Positions 36,770 to 44,428 of a DNA stretch of 64,000 bases are shown here, in pieces (the stretch's first letter is position 1; each line of letters opens with the position of its first letter). The notes under the pieces are model-generated. The model was not told where the DNA came from, ran no database searches, and saw only the letters and a list, made by a program, of their open reading frames with translations. The stretch is from Agathobacter sp. (GTDB taxonomy: Bacteria > Bacillota > Clostridia > Lachnospirales > Lachnospiraceae): positions 248,001 through 312,000 of the forward strand of contig JAFQRZ010000024.1 of assembly GCA_017409825.1 (NCBI GenBank). The letters are read 5' to 3'. The translations under genes and the position numbers were made by a program.

Positions 36770-37402
36770 CTATTGTTTATTCTTTACAATATTATAAGAT
36801 AATTGCATTAAGCTATCTGACAAATGAACATTTTCGACTACAACGCTTTCATCATCTACATCCAAATCCACATGCGCAAAATTCCAAATCGCACGAATTC
36901 CTAATTCGACCAAGCGCTGTGCTGTATTATCTGCACTTTGTTTCGGCATAGTAAGCGCTGCAATATCAACCTTATGATTCTGACAAAACACCTCTAGCTC
37001 ATCCAATGCATGGATTTTAATCCCACGCACTTCTTTACCGATGATTTCCGGATTTACATCAAACAAAGCAACTGTAACAAATCCCAAGCTGTCAAATCTA
37101 CCATAATTTGCAATTGCCTGCCCCAGATTACCAGCACCGATAATAATAAGATTGTGGGTCTGGTCTAATCCTAAAATTTTGCCGATTTCTTCATACAAAA
37201 AGCGAACATTATATCCATAGCCCTGCTGTCCAAATCCGCCAAAATTATTCAAATCCTGGCGAATCTGCGAAGCCGTTACTTTCATTAACTTGCTCAATTC
37301 ATTTGAAGATACTCGTTCAACCCCTTGTTCTAAAAGATCTCTTAAATAACGATAGTATCTTGGCATACGTCTTACAACTGCCTGTGAGATTCCTTTTTCC
37401 AC
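36770..37402 (-). CDS. rex: Redox-sensing transcriptional repressor Rex
   Basis: A 210-residue repressor with an N-terminal winged helix (LSKLMKVTASQIRQDLNNFGGFGQQGYGYNV) and a Rossmann NAD(H)-binding domain (IIIGAGNLGQAIANYGRF). Rex binds TTGTTAA-N4-TTAACAA-like sites when NADH is low and releases DNA when NADH rises, controlling fermentation genes. The start is GTG at 37402 behind GGGGGAAGAG. It follows icd by 21 bp, and a Rex-box-like sequence lies upstream of icd, which suggests feedback control of the icd-rex unit. Confidence 0.96.
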   Translation of the reverse strand: MEKGISQAVVRRMPRYYRYLRDLLEQGVERVSSNELSKLMKVTASQIRQDLNNFGGFGQQGYGYNVRFLYEEIGKILGLDQTHNLIIIGAGNLGQAIANYGRFDSLGFVTVALFDVNPEIIGKEVRGIKIHALDELEVFCQNHKVDIAALTMPKQSADNTAQRLVELGIRAIWNFAHVDLDVDDESVVVENVHLSDSLMQLSYNIVKNKQ

Positions 37403-37423
37403 AATCTCTTCCCCCGTTTCTGA

Positions 37424-38632
37424 TTATAACATCACTTCTAATTCTTCGCGAATTGCTTTGATGAAGCCCTCACTGTTCAATACAGTAACATTTTCTAACG
37501 ACGTAATAAGCGCAAGGTCCTTAGTCATCTTTCCGGACTCAATTGTTTTTACACATGCAGCTTCTAACTTATCTGCAAAAGCACTCAATTCAGGAATATT
37601 ATCTAATTCCCCACGTTTTCTCAGCGCACCAGTCCAAGCAAAGATGGTTGCAACAGAGTTCGTAGAGGTCTCTTCACCCTTCAAATGTTTGTAATAATGT
37701 CTCTGTACAGTACCATGTGCAGCTTCATATTCGAAATAGCCTTCTGGCGAAACTAATACAGAAGTCATCATTGCAAGCGAACCAAAAGCAGATGAAATCA
37801 TATCACTCATAACATCACCATCATAGTTCTTACAAGCCCAAATATAGCCGCCTTCTGATTTTACAACACGTGCAACCGCATCATCAATCAAAGTATAGAA
37901 ATATTCAATACCTGCCGCTTCAAATGCTTCTTTATACTGTGCTTCATAAATATCTGCAAAGATATCTTTAAACGTATGATCGTATTTCTTAGAAATCGTA
38001 TCTTTTGTTGCAAACCAAAGATCCTGTTTGGTATCTAAAGCATATTTAAAACAGCTATGTGCAAAGCTCTCAATTGATGCTTCAATATTGTGCTGTCCCT
38101 GAACAATACCCGCACCTGTAAAATTATGGATGAGCTCTCTTGTTTCTGTTCCATCTTCTGCTGTATATACAAGTTCTACTTTACCAGCAGCTGGAATCTT
38201 CATTTCAGAAGCCTTATAAACGTCACCATAAGCATGACGCGCAATCGTAATTGGTTTCTTCCATGATTTTACATTTGGTTCAATTCCTTTTACTAAAATA
38301 GGAGCACGGAACACTGTACCATCTAAAATTGCACGAATTGTTCCATTTGGACTCTTCCACATTTCTTTTAAATTATATTCTGTCATACGTGCTGCATTAG
38401 GAGTAATCGTTGCACATTTCACAGCTACACCATATTTCTTTGTCGCATAAGCTGAATCGAATGTAACCTGGTCATTGGTACGATTTCTTTCTTCCAACCC
38501 TAAATCATAATATTCGGATTTTAAATCAATAAAAGGATAAATCAGTTCATCCTTAATCATTTTCCAAAGAATTCTTGTCATTTCATCCCCATCCATTTCA
38601 ACCAATGGGATAATCATTTTAATTTTTTCCAT
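37424..38632 (-). CDS. icd: Isocitrate dehydrogenase, NADP-dependent (dimeric eukaryote-like type)
   Basis: A 402-residue enzyme: [74 protein letters not shown] and [26 protein letters not shown] are typical of the type II (homodimeric, NADP) isocitrate dehydrogenases found in many gut Clostridia. It decarboxylates isocitrate to 2-oxoglutarate, giving glutamate precursors and NADPH in an incomplete TCA route. It is the first gene before rex. Confidence 0.96.
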   Translation of the reverse strand: MEKIKMIIPLVEMDGDEMTRILWKMIKDELIYPFIDLKSEYYDLGLEERNRTNDQVTFDSAYATKKYGVAVKCATITPNAARMTEYNLKEMWKSPNGTIRAILDGTVFRAPILVKGIEPNVKSWKKPITIARHAYGDVYKASEMKIPAAGKVELVYTAEDGTETRELIHNFTGAGIVQGQHNIEASIESFAHSCFKYALDTKQDLWFATKDTISKKYDHTFKDIFADIYEAQYKEAFEAAGIEYFYTLIDDAVARVVKSEGGYIWACKNYDGDVMSDMISSAFGSLAMMTSVLVSPEGYFEYEAAHGTVQRHYYKHLKGEETSTNSVATIFAWTGALRKRGELDNIPELSAFADKLEAACVKTIESGKMTKDLALITSLENVTVLNSEGFIKAIREELEVML

Positions 38633-38659
38633 ATCTAGTACCTCGAAGTTATAATATTA

Positions 38660-38677
38660 CAGTTAAAAGTTTAACGA
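38660..38677 (-). promoter_or_regulatory. Rex-box-like operator upstream of icd-rex
   Basis: The minus strand reads TCGTTAA, ACTT, TTAACTG, against the Rex consensus TTGTTAA-N4-TTAACAA (11 of 14 consensus positions match). Its core GTTAAA-CT-TTTAAC is a perfect inverted repeat. It lies 28-45 bp upstream of the icd ATG, within the promoter area, and the operon encodes Rex itself. Confidence 0.55.
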
Positions 38678-38724
38678 TTTCCTCCAATAAAGTCAATATT
38701 TTTGTAACCATTATTTGTCTTTCA

Positions 38725-38737
38725 CATACCATATACT
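38725..38737 (+). promoter_or_regulatory. Possible mother-cell (SigE/SigK-like) -10 for the Cys-rich gene
   Basis: CATACCAT (38725-38732) and the overlapping CATATACT (38730-38737) resemble the CATANNNT -10 of SigE/SigK promoters. They lie 29-41 bp upstream of the ATG; no good SigA -35/-10 pair with normal spacing is visible. Resemblance only. Confidence 0.3.
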
Positions 38738-38765
38738 GTAAACATAAATTTTTAGGAGGTCACTT

Positions 38766-38990
38766 ATGAGTGATTTAAGTGCAACAAACTGTGGATGTAA
38801 TGATGGATGTGGATGTGGATTCAGTAATGGTAATTCTATTATTTGGATTATCATCCTTTTATGCTGCTGTGGCAACGGCAATTCTGGCTTTGGCAACAAT
38901 GGCTGTGGTGGCGACAATAGCTGTCTATGGATCATCCTTCTTCTCCTCTTCTGTGGCGGTGGATGCGGAAACAATAACGGCTGTTTCTAA
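38766..38990 (+). CDS. Small Cys/Gly-rich hydrophobic protein (high-cysteine 'HCB'-like)
   Basis: A 74-residue peptide with two hydrophobic stretches (SIIWIIILLCCCG at about 24-36 and CLWIILLLLFCGGG at about 53-66) alternating with C-G-N-rich low-complexity segments such as CGCNDGCGCGF and CGNGNSGFGNNGCGG. It contains 12 cysteines. Clostridia carry similar proteins named chorion-class high-cysteine protein; a spore-coat or surface role is plausible but unproven. AGGAGG lies 6 bp upstream of the ATG and a strong terminator follows. The Pro-rich reverse-strand reading over the same bases is an artefact. Confidence 0.8.
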   Translation: MSDLSATNCGCNDGCGCGFSNGNSIIWIIILLCCCGNGNSGFGNNGCGGDNSCLWIILLLLFCGGGCGNNNGCF

Positions 38991-39016
38991 TTTTTCATGA
39001 AATATCATCCCAAAAG

Positions 39017-39045
39017 GGCGACGGATTACCCGTCGCCTCTTTTTT
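39017..39045. terminator. Bidirectional terminator between the Cys-rich gene and the 52-aa gene
   Basis: Perfect arms GGCGACGG (39017-39024) and CCGTCGCC (39030-39037) with a 5-nt loop, followed by TCTTTTTTTCTT on the plus strand and by CTTTT on the minus strand. The stop codon of the minus-strand 52-aa gene (39026-39028) is inside the loop. Confidence 0.85.
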
Positions 39046-39184
39046 TCTTATTTTCTTGTGGTTTCTGTTCATACGAATCTTTTAAATATTTATCCAATCC
39101 ACAATTTTTCGATATTTTTTTCTTTTTAATACATTCTTCATCTATTTCAAAAAAACTATTCCCATCAATAACTAATTTTCCCAT
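39026..39184 (-). CDS. 52-residue conserved small protein
   Basis: The reading frame runs MGKLVIDGNSFFEIDEEC, then a basic stretch I-K-K-K-K, then ISKNCGLDKYLKDSY and a Lys-rich tail ending R-G-D-G. Similar MGKL-I-DGN...E-IDE-C peptides occur in Lachnospiraceae by my recollection. Two cysteines (residues 18 and 27) may matter. GGAGA lies 8 bp upstream of the ATG. The stop is inside the terminator hairpin. There is no membrane segment and no known function. It is convergent with the Cys-rich gene. Confidence 0.7.
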   Translation of the reverse strand: MGKLVIDGNSFFEIDEECIKKKKISKNCGLDKYLKDSYEQKPQENKKKRGDG

Positions 39185-39277
39185 TGTATGCTCTCCATTT
39201 ACTCTTTTTATATCTTATGAAATTTTGAGCATAACTGTGCCACTTCACACATAAACTGAAAACAAAAAAGAGTTTTT

Positions 39278-39607
39278 ATGGAACATGAACAATATGTAAC
39301 CGAATACGATGGACTTGTGCAAACAAGAGAATTACAAATGTTAAAATCCCTTCTTCCATTTGCAAATGTTAGAAGTCAAATGCCACTTGCGATTTTGATT
39401 CAATCTATGGAATTTCGTAATACTATTCAAATGTTTCAAAACAATGCAAATGTACTCTCCGCCTGCTCTGTACATAACGAGCCCGACAAACGAAGTGCCA
39501 TGATACAAACCCTTCGCAAATTTTGTACGCCTAAAGAAAAGGAAACCATTGATACCTTGCTGAATATTATGTGTGTGATGGAAAACTATGATACCTTTTC
39601 ATCCTAA
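39278..39607 (+). CDS. Conserved small helical protein A
   Basis: A 109-residue soluble, predicted alpha-helical protein (MEHEQYVTEYDGLVQTRELQMLKSL at the start written as motif: acidic N-terminus, then Leu-rich helices). The second half, with two Cys residues and FCTPKEKETIDTLLNIMC, looks amphipathic. I recognise no domain. It precedes another small helical protein by 14 bp, so the two are one transcription unit ending in the terminator at 39894-39941. GAG-rich sequence before the ATG is a weak ribosome site. Confidence 0.7.
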   Translation: MEHEQYVTEYDGLVQTRELQMLKSLLPFANVRSQMPLAILIQSMEFRNTIQMFQNNANVLSACSVHNEPDKRSAMIQTLRKFCTPKEKETIDTLLNIMCVMENYDTFSS

Positions 39608-39621
39608 AGGAGGACGAAGCA

Positions 39622-39888
39622 TTGGATGACTTTTTATTAAACAATCCCTTATTAAAGGGAATGGACCAGGAAAAATTACAGTTTATTATGAATTTTGCTG
39701 CGAAAGATAAACCAACCAACATGCGTGATGCTATGCCTTTTCTATTAGCCAATATGAATCAGGCAAAGAAGCAAAACATCCGCTTTTCCAATCCGGAAAT
39801 TCAATTAATCGCAGAGATTCTTTCTAAAGATTTACCACCTGCCGAAAAAACAAAAATAAACAAAATTATGTCTATGATGTTAAAGTAA
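39622..39888 (+). CDS. Conserved small helical protein B (TTG start)
   Basis: An 88-residue protein: DDFLLNNPLLKGMDQEKL, FAAKDKPTNMRDAMPFLLA, then FSNPEIQLIAEILSKDLPPAEK and a Met-rich C-terminal helix. The compact multi-helix pattern resembles small proteins recurrent in Lachnospiraceae; no function is known. The start codon is TTG at 39622 with a perfect AAAGGAGG 8 bp upstream. It is coupled to protein A and ends just before a terminator. Confidence 0.72.
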   Translation: MDDFLLNNPLLKGMDQEKLQFIMNFAAKDKPTNMRDAMPFLLANMNQAKKQNIRFSNPEIQLIAEILSKDLPPAEKTKINKIMSMMLK

Positions 39889-39893
39889 AGAAA

Positions 39894-39941
39894 AAAGCTA
39901 TCGCATGAACGCCTCAAATTGTGCGATAGCTTTCTTTATTT
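39894..39941. terminator. Bidirectional terminator between protein B and the propeller-like gene
   Basis: Perfect 12-bp arms AAAGCTATCGCA (39894-39905) and TGCGATAGCTTT (39922-39933) around a 16-nt loop, with CTTTATTTTT on the plus side and TTTTTTCTTT on the minus side. Confidence 0.85.
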
Positions 39942-40964
39942 TTGAATCACTAAAATTTTATCCAATGGCATGGAACTCTTCCCTTTTCCATCCATACCTT
40001 CCATATATTTTCTTCCTGCAGATTCAAATAGCACATAAAGTTTATCCTCTTCCCATACAATCTCCTCCGAACAAGGAGGCAATTCGATTTGTTTCGTATA
40101 GTCACCCAAATCATTTATCATGGAATAAACGGAATGATATTTTTTGATATAGGAAGATTTCTTACGTCCATAGGAAGTGCTCATATACACTTCTCCATCC
40201 TCTGCAAACGCCACCCCCTGTACCTTTGGTGGTATTCGCATGGTATCCTCCGCCATTAATACATCGTCCTTTTCTCTAAATGTATAATTTATCATAATCG
40301 AATTTGTCCAAATTGAATGCGTCGCCACCCAAAGCTTTCCATCATAAAAAGTGACACAGGATGGAATATTATTCACTCGATATCCATCCATCAAATTTCG
40401 AACATCTATCATCTGCCCTTTGTTTTCTGCTATCATTTGCTTTACAAATGTATAGGAGATTTTTTCTAGCATCATCTTTGAGGAATTACATACCCATAAA
40501 TGCTTTCCATCATAAGTCAAACCACCCAAATGGCTATTCTCATCCATCCCAAGCGAAAGCAAATGTTCTCCGCTTGTTTTATCATATACCTTGACCTTGC
40601 CAAGACCTCCATACTCACCTGAATAAGAGCTGATAAAGACATACTCATCCGTCATACATAACCCTTGTGGGTATTCGTCATACTCATATACATTTTCTTC
40701 GGAATCTTCAAACGAATGAAAGATATCTATTTCATCTACAAAGCGATAGTTTAACTCAACCAATCTCTTCTCACGAGAATCTGTCTTTTTTTGATTTTCC
40801 AGCTTGTATGCATAATTCTTTACATTTGCATAATTGTCAATTTTAACCATATTCCCCCGAATAACAGAATAGCCTGAGGACAATTTCTTATCCTCAGGCA
40901 TATCATTATCTTGTTTTGATACTGTTGTCAGTCCCAAGAATAGGACCAGACTAAAAACACACAA
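39936..40964 (-). CDS. Secreted beta-propeller-like protein of unknown function
   Basis: About 342 residues with a short hydrophobic N-terminus (residues 2-14) then an outside domain with repeated strand motifs: YPQGLCMTDEYVFISSYS, LGGLTYDGKHLWVCNSS, SCVTFYDGKLWVATHS, VQGVAFAEDGEVYMSTSYG and EIVWEEDKLYVLFES. These look like blades of a six-bladed propeller. The start is uncertain: TTG at 40964 lies right after the EF-G stop and yields a signal peptide-like start; an upstream in-frame ATG at 41042 would overlap EF-G by 77 bp and add a basic N-terminus. It may depend on EF-G translation. Confidence 0.65.
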   Translation of the reverse strand: MCVFSLVLFLGLTTVSKQDNDMPEDKKLSSGYSVIRGNMVKIDNYANVKNYAYKLENQKKTDSREKRLVELNYRFVDEIDIFHSFEDSEENVYEYDEYPQGLCMTDEYVFISSYSGEYGGLGKVKVYDKTSGEHLLSLGMDENSHLGGLTYDGKHLWVCNSSKMMLEKISYTFVKQMIAENKGQMIDVRNLMDGYRVNNIPSCVTFYDGKLWVATHSIWTNSIMINYTFREKDDVLMAEDTMRIPPKVQGVAFAEDGEVYMSTSYGRKKSSYIKKYHSVYSMINDLGDYTKQIELPPCSEEIVWEEDKLYVLFESAGRKYMEGMDGKGKSSMPLDKILVIQK

Positions 40965-40965
40965 T

Positions 40966-43053
40966 TTATTCTTCGATATTAACAAGTTCACTCGCTCTTT
41001 CTTCAATCTGCTTCTTAGCAACTTCTTCTGGAGCCTGTTCATATCTTGCGAATTCATAAGAGAATGTACCACTACCACTTGTCATAGAACGAAGCTGAGT
41101 GTTGTATCCGTATAATTCAAGGTTTGGAATATCAGCAACGACTTCTGTATTGCCATTTCCAACTGGGTTCATACCCATTACACGACCACGTCTCTTATTT
41201 AAATCACCCATGATGTCACCAGTATATTCATCTGGAACAACAACTTTAAGAGTAGAAATAGGCTCTAATAATACAGGTGAAGCTTCCATGAAGCCTTTCT
41301 TGAACGCCTGAGCAGCTGCAACCTTGAATGCCATTTCTGAAGAGTCTACTGGATGGTAAGAACCATCGTATAATACAGCTTTTACGCCGATAACTGGATA
41401 AGCTGCCAAAGGACCACTCTTAACAGATTCTGCAATACCTTTTTCTACTGCTGGGAAGTAGTTCTTTGGAACCGCTCCACCAACTACACACTGTTCAAAT
41501 ACATAAGCTTCATCTTCGCCAGATGGTTCAAATGTCATCTTAACGTGTCCATACTGTCCATGTCCACCAGACTGTTTTTTGTACTTGTATTCTACATCTG
41601 ATTTCTTACGTAAGGTTTCACGGAATGCAACCTTTGGTTTCGAAAGTTCGATTTCTACTTTGTATTTTTCTGCTAATGTGTTTACAACAACTTCAAGATG
41701 CTGATCACCCATACCATATAATAAAGTCTGTCCATTTTCTGCATCATTTACATTCAAAAGTGTCAAATCTTCCATTAACACTTTCTGTAAAGCCTGGGAA
41801 ATCTTGTCTTCATCTCCTTTATTCTTTGCTTTGTATCTCATAGACACATAAGGCTTTGGCATCTGAGTACGGATGTAAGCGATAGGGTTATTCTTAGCAG
41901 ATAAAGTATCTGTTGTAAGTGTTTTCTGTAATTTCGCTAATGCTCCGATATCACCAGCATGTAATTCGGTTACTTCTTCTGTCTTATTTCCACGAAGAAC
42001 ATATAAGTGACCTGTCTTTTCTTCGCATTCTCTATGATAGTTGTATAAAACATCGTCTGCTTTTAATACACCAGAGTTTACTTTAATTAAAGAGTATTTT
42101 CCGATATATGGGTCAACGATAGTCTTGAATACATAAGCAGATTTTGCTTTTGCAAAGTCATAGTCTGCATTGAATACTTCGTTATTTACGGTATTGATAC
42201 CAGCTACTTTTCTCTTGTCTGGGCTTGGTAAATATTTTACGATATCAGCCATCAGTGTATACATACCACGAGCCAATGTATTAGAACCCATAAGTACTGG
42301 AACGATAGAGCCATCACCTACATTTACACGAAGTGCCTGACGAATTTCATCTTCTGAGAATTCATCACCTTCAAAATAACGTTCCATAAATTCTTCTGAA
42401 GTTTCAGCAACTGATTCTAATAATGCTTCTCTACAAAGCTCAAGATTATCTTTTGAATAATCTGGAACATCAAATTTATCTACTGTTCCCTTGTCATTCC
42501 AACGTTTTGCAGTCTGCTGAACTACGTTTACATAGCCTACAAACTGTTCATTTTCACGAATTGGTAAATGGAATGGAGCAATTTTCTTTCCATATAATTC
42601 TTGTAAATCAGCTACTACCTGTCTGTAGCTTGCATTATCGATGTCCATTTCTGTTACAAAGAAGATACGTGGTAATTTGTATTTTTCGCAAATTTCCCAA
42701 GCACGTTTTGTGCCAGTCTGAACACCAGCTTTACCAGATACTACGATAATTGCTGCATCAGCAACAGATGCTGCCTCTTCTACTTCTCCGACAAAATCAA
42801 AAGAACCTGGTGTATCTAAGATATTAACTTTTACGTCACCCCAAGGAATTGGAACTAATGAAGTATGGATAGAAATGTTACGTTTGATCTCCTCTTTATC
42901 ATAATCGCTGATAGTATTTCCGTCTGCAACAGTTCCCATTCTGCCCGTCATACCAGCAAGATAAGCCATAGCTTCTACTAATGAAGTTTTACCACTTCCT
43001 GCGTGTCCTAAAAGAACCACGTTTCTAATTTTGTCTGTTGTGTAAACATTCAT
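40966..43053 (-). CDS. EF-G-like translational GTPase, divergent paralogue (EF-G2 type)
   Basis: A 695-residue five-domain EF-G: P-loop GHAGSGKTSL (about residue 16), G3 ILDTPG, domain II, and domains III-V including GGHGQYGHVKMTFEPSG and RGRVMGMNPVGNGNTEVVADIPNLELYGY. The canonical str-operon EF-G begins AHIDAGKTT; here the P-loop is variant and the G4 motif NKMD reads VTEMD, so guanine recognition is atypical. Such EF-G2 paralogues are common in Clostridia; translocation or stress roles are unproven. A SigA-type promoter with an adjacent 23-bp palindrome lies upstream. Confidence 0.88.
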   Translation of the reverse strand: MNVYTTDKIRNVVLLGHAGSGKTSLVEAMAYLAGMTGRMGTVADGNTISDYDKEEIKRNISIHTSLVPIPWGDVKVNILDTPGSFDFVGEVEEAASVADAAIIVVSGKAGVQTGTKRAWEICEKYKLPRIFFVTEMDIDNASYRQVVADLQELYGKKIAPFHLPIRENEQFVGYVNVVQQTAKRWNDKGTVDKFDVPDYSKDNLELCREALLESVAETSEEFMERYFEGDEFSEDEIRQALRVNVGDGSIVPVLMGSNTLARGMYTLMADIVKYLPSPDKRKVAGINTVNNEVFNADYDFAKAKSAYVFKTIVDPYIGKYSLIKVNSGVLKADDVLYNYHRECEEKTGHLYVLRGNKTEEVTELHAGDIGALAKLQKTLTTDTLSAKNNPIAYIRTQMPKPYVSMRYKAKNKGDEDKISQALQKVLMEDLTLLNVNDAENGQTLLYGMGDQHLEVVVNTLAEKYKVEIELSKPKVAFRETLRKKSDVEYKYKKQSGGHGQYGHVKMTFEPSGEDEAYVFEQCVVGGAVPKNYFPAVEKGIAESVKSGPLAAYPVIGVKAVLYDGSYHPVDSSEMAFKVAAAQAFKKGFMEASPVLLEPISTLKVVVPDEYTGDIMGDLNKRRGRVMGMNPVGNGNTEVVADIPNLELYGYNTQLRSMTSGSGTFSYEFARYEQAPEEVAKKQIEERASELVNIEE

Positions 43054-43086
43054 TTTAAAAACCCTCCCAAAAATAAGTATGGATTT

Positions 43087-43115
43087 ATTGTACTATTTTT
43101 TTTAGGATTTCACAA
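43087..43115 (-). promoter_or_regulatory. SigA-type promoter for the EF-G-like gene
   Basis: Minus strand TTGTGA (43110-43115) and TACAAT (43087-43092) are spaced by 17 bp, 34 bp upstream of the EF-G-like ATG. Confidence 0.65.
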
Positions 43116-43118
43116 CTG

Positions 43119-43141
43119 TTTTATGTAATTTTTACATAAAA
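43119..43141. promoter_or_regulatory. 23-bp palindrome adjacent to the EF-G-like promoter
   Basis: TTTTATGTAA, 3 T, TTACATAAAA: two perfect 10-bp arms. It ends 4 bp upstream of the -35 box, where an activator or repressor dimer could bind. There is no T-run or GC pairing, so it is not a terminator. The cognate regulator is unknown. Confidence 0.55.
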
Positions 43142-43291
43142 ATTTAAGAATTTCTAACATTAATATACAATTCAAACAATTTCCAAACGTTCTTTAGGGA
43201 TTTTTATAGAAATACCTTTCGATAATCAAGAAAATAAGGTACAATATTCAATATATTATCTTTTAAATCATATTCCGCGGAGGATTAAAAT

Positions 43292-44389
43292 ATGAAGTTA
43301 GAAAAAATCGGTTTTATCGGTCTCGGGCTTATCGGAGGCTCGATTGCCAAGAAAATAAAATCAAACCATCCGGATTGTGATATCATCGCAACTGCACGTC
43401 GCCAAGAAACGATTACAGAAGCATTTGAAATGGGGTTAATCTCAAATAGCGAATTACTTTCGCTTAACACATTTGCAGATTGTGACTTAATCTTCCTTTG
43501 TGCACCAGTCGAAAAGAATTTGGATTACTTACGTGAATTAAAAAATATCATTTCAAACTACACCATCATCACGGATGTAGGCAGCACAAAGACACAGATA
43601 CATAAAGAAGTAATCAAACTTGGACTTGAAAAACAGTTTATCGGCGGACATCCTATGACCGGCTCTGAGAAAACTGGAATTTCTAATGCAAACGAATATT
43701 TACTTGAAAATGCATACTATATCATCACTCCTACTTCTCAGAATACACAGAATCAGATTGATGATTTCCATGCACTGGTAAAGGAACTGGGTTCTATCCC
43801 AATGATATTGGATTATGAGGCACACGACTATGCAACTGCTTCTATCAGCCATTTACCACACATGATTGCCTATACCTTAGTAAATCTGGTAAAAGATATC
43901 GATGACGAAAATGAAACCATGAAAACAATCGCAGCAGGCGGATTCAAAGATATCACACGAATTGCATCCTCTTCTCCTGTGATGTGGGAAAGCATTTGTA
44001 TGACAAATCAAGAGCAATTACTCAGACTCATGGATAAATACATCGCTTCCCTTAGCGAACTGCGCAACGATATCCAAGGTTCTGCTTCACAGACCTTGTT
44101 AGATAAATTCCAAAGTGCGAAGGATTACCGCGACTCCATCACTGTTCGCAATGTCAAATCCTACAACAAAGTACACGAGCTCTTCCTCGACCTTGCAGAC
44201 GAAGCAGGTGGAATTGCTATTATCGCAAGTATTCTTGCATTTAAGGGTATTTCTATCAAGAATATTGGCATTGTTCATAACCGTGAATTTGAAGAAGGTG
44301 TATTGCACATCGAATTTTATGATGCGGAATCGGTGGAATTGGCAGCCGAATTGCTGATTGAGAAAAACTATATCGTACATAGACGCTAA
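43292..44389 (+). CDS. tyrA: Prephenate dehydrogenase with ACT domain
   Basis: A 365-residue enzyme of tyrosine synthesis. N-terminal Rossmann motif GFIGLGLIGGSIAKKIK, DVGSTKTQI, GGHPMTGSEKTGI and SHLPHMIAYTLVN are diagnostic; the last 75 residues (DEAGGIAIIASILAFKGISIKNIGIVHNREF) form an ACT domain, suggesting feedback by aromatic amino acid. The ATG has GGAGG 8 bp upstream. Convergent with aroA, sharing a terminator. Confidence 0.94.
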   Translation: MKLEKIGFIGLGLIGGSIAKKIKSNHPDCDIIATARRQETITEAFEMGLISNSELLSLNTFADCDLIFLCAPVEKNLDYLRELKNIISNYTIITDVGSTKTQIHKEVIKLGLEKQFIGGHPMTGSEKTGISNANEYLLENAYYIITPTSQNTQNQIDDFHALVKELGSIPMILDYEAHDYATASISHLPHMIAYTLVNLVKDIDDENETMKTIAAGGFKDITRIASSSPVMWESICMTNQEQLLRLMDKYIASLSELRNDIQGSASQTLLDKFQSAKDYRDSITVRNVKSYNKVHELFLDLADEAGGIAIIASILAFKGISIKNIGIVHNREFEEGVLHIEFYDAESVELAAELLIEKNYIVHRR

Positions 44390-44394
44390 AAGAA

Positions 44395-44428
44395 AACTCT
44401 CCTGAAGATTCAGGAGAGTTTCATTTTT
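44395..44428. terminator. Terminator between tyrA and aroA
   Basis: Arms AACTCTCCTG (44395-44404) and CAGGAGAGTT (44411-44420), 6-nt loop, followed by TCATTTTT on the plus strand; the minus side reads TTTTCTTTTAG, so it likely serves both convergent genes. Confidence 0.85.

Noticed and set aside
38711-38974. Pro-rich minus-strand frame over the Cys-rich gene
   Set aside because: It is the complement of the Gly/Cys codons; the plus-strand gene has a strong ribosome site and terminator.
38997-39254. 85-codon plus-strand frame
   Set aside because: It runs through the terminator and antisense to the better supported 52-aa gene; no ribosome site.
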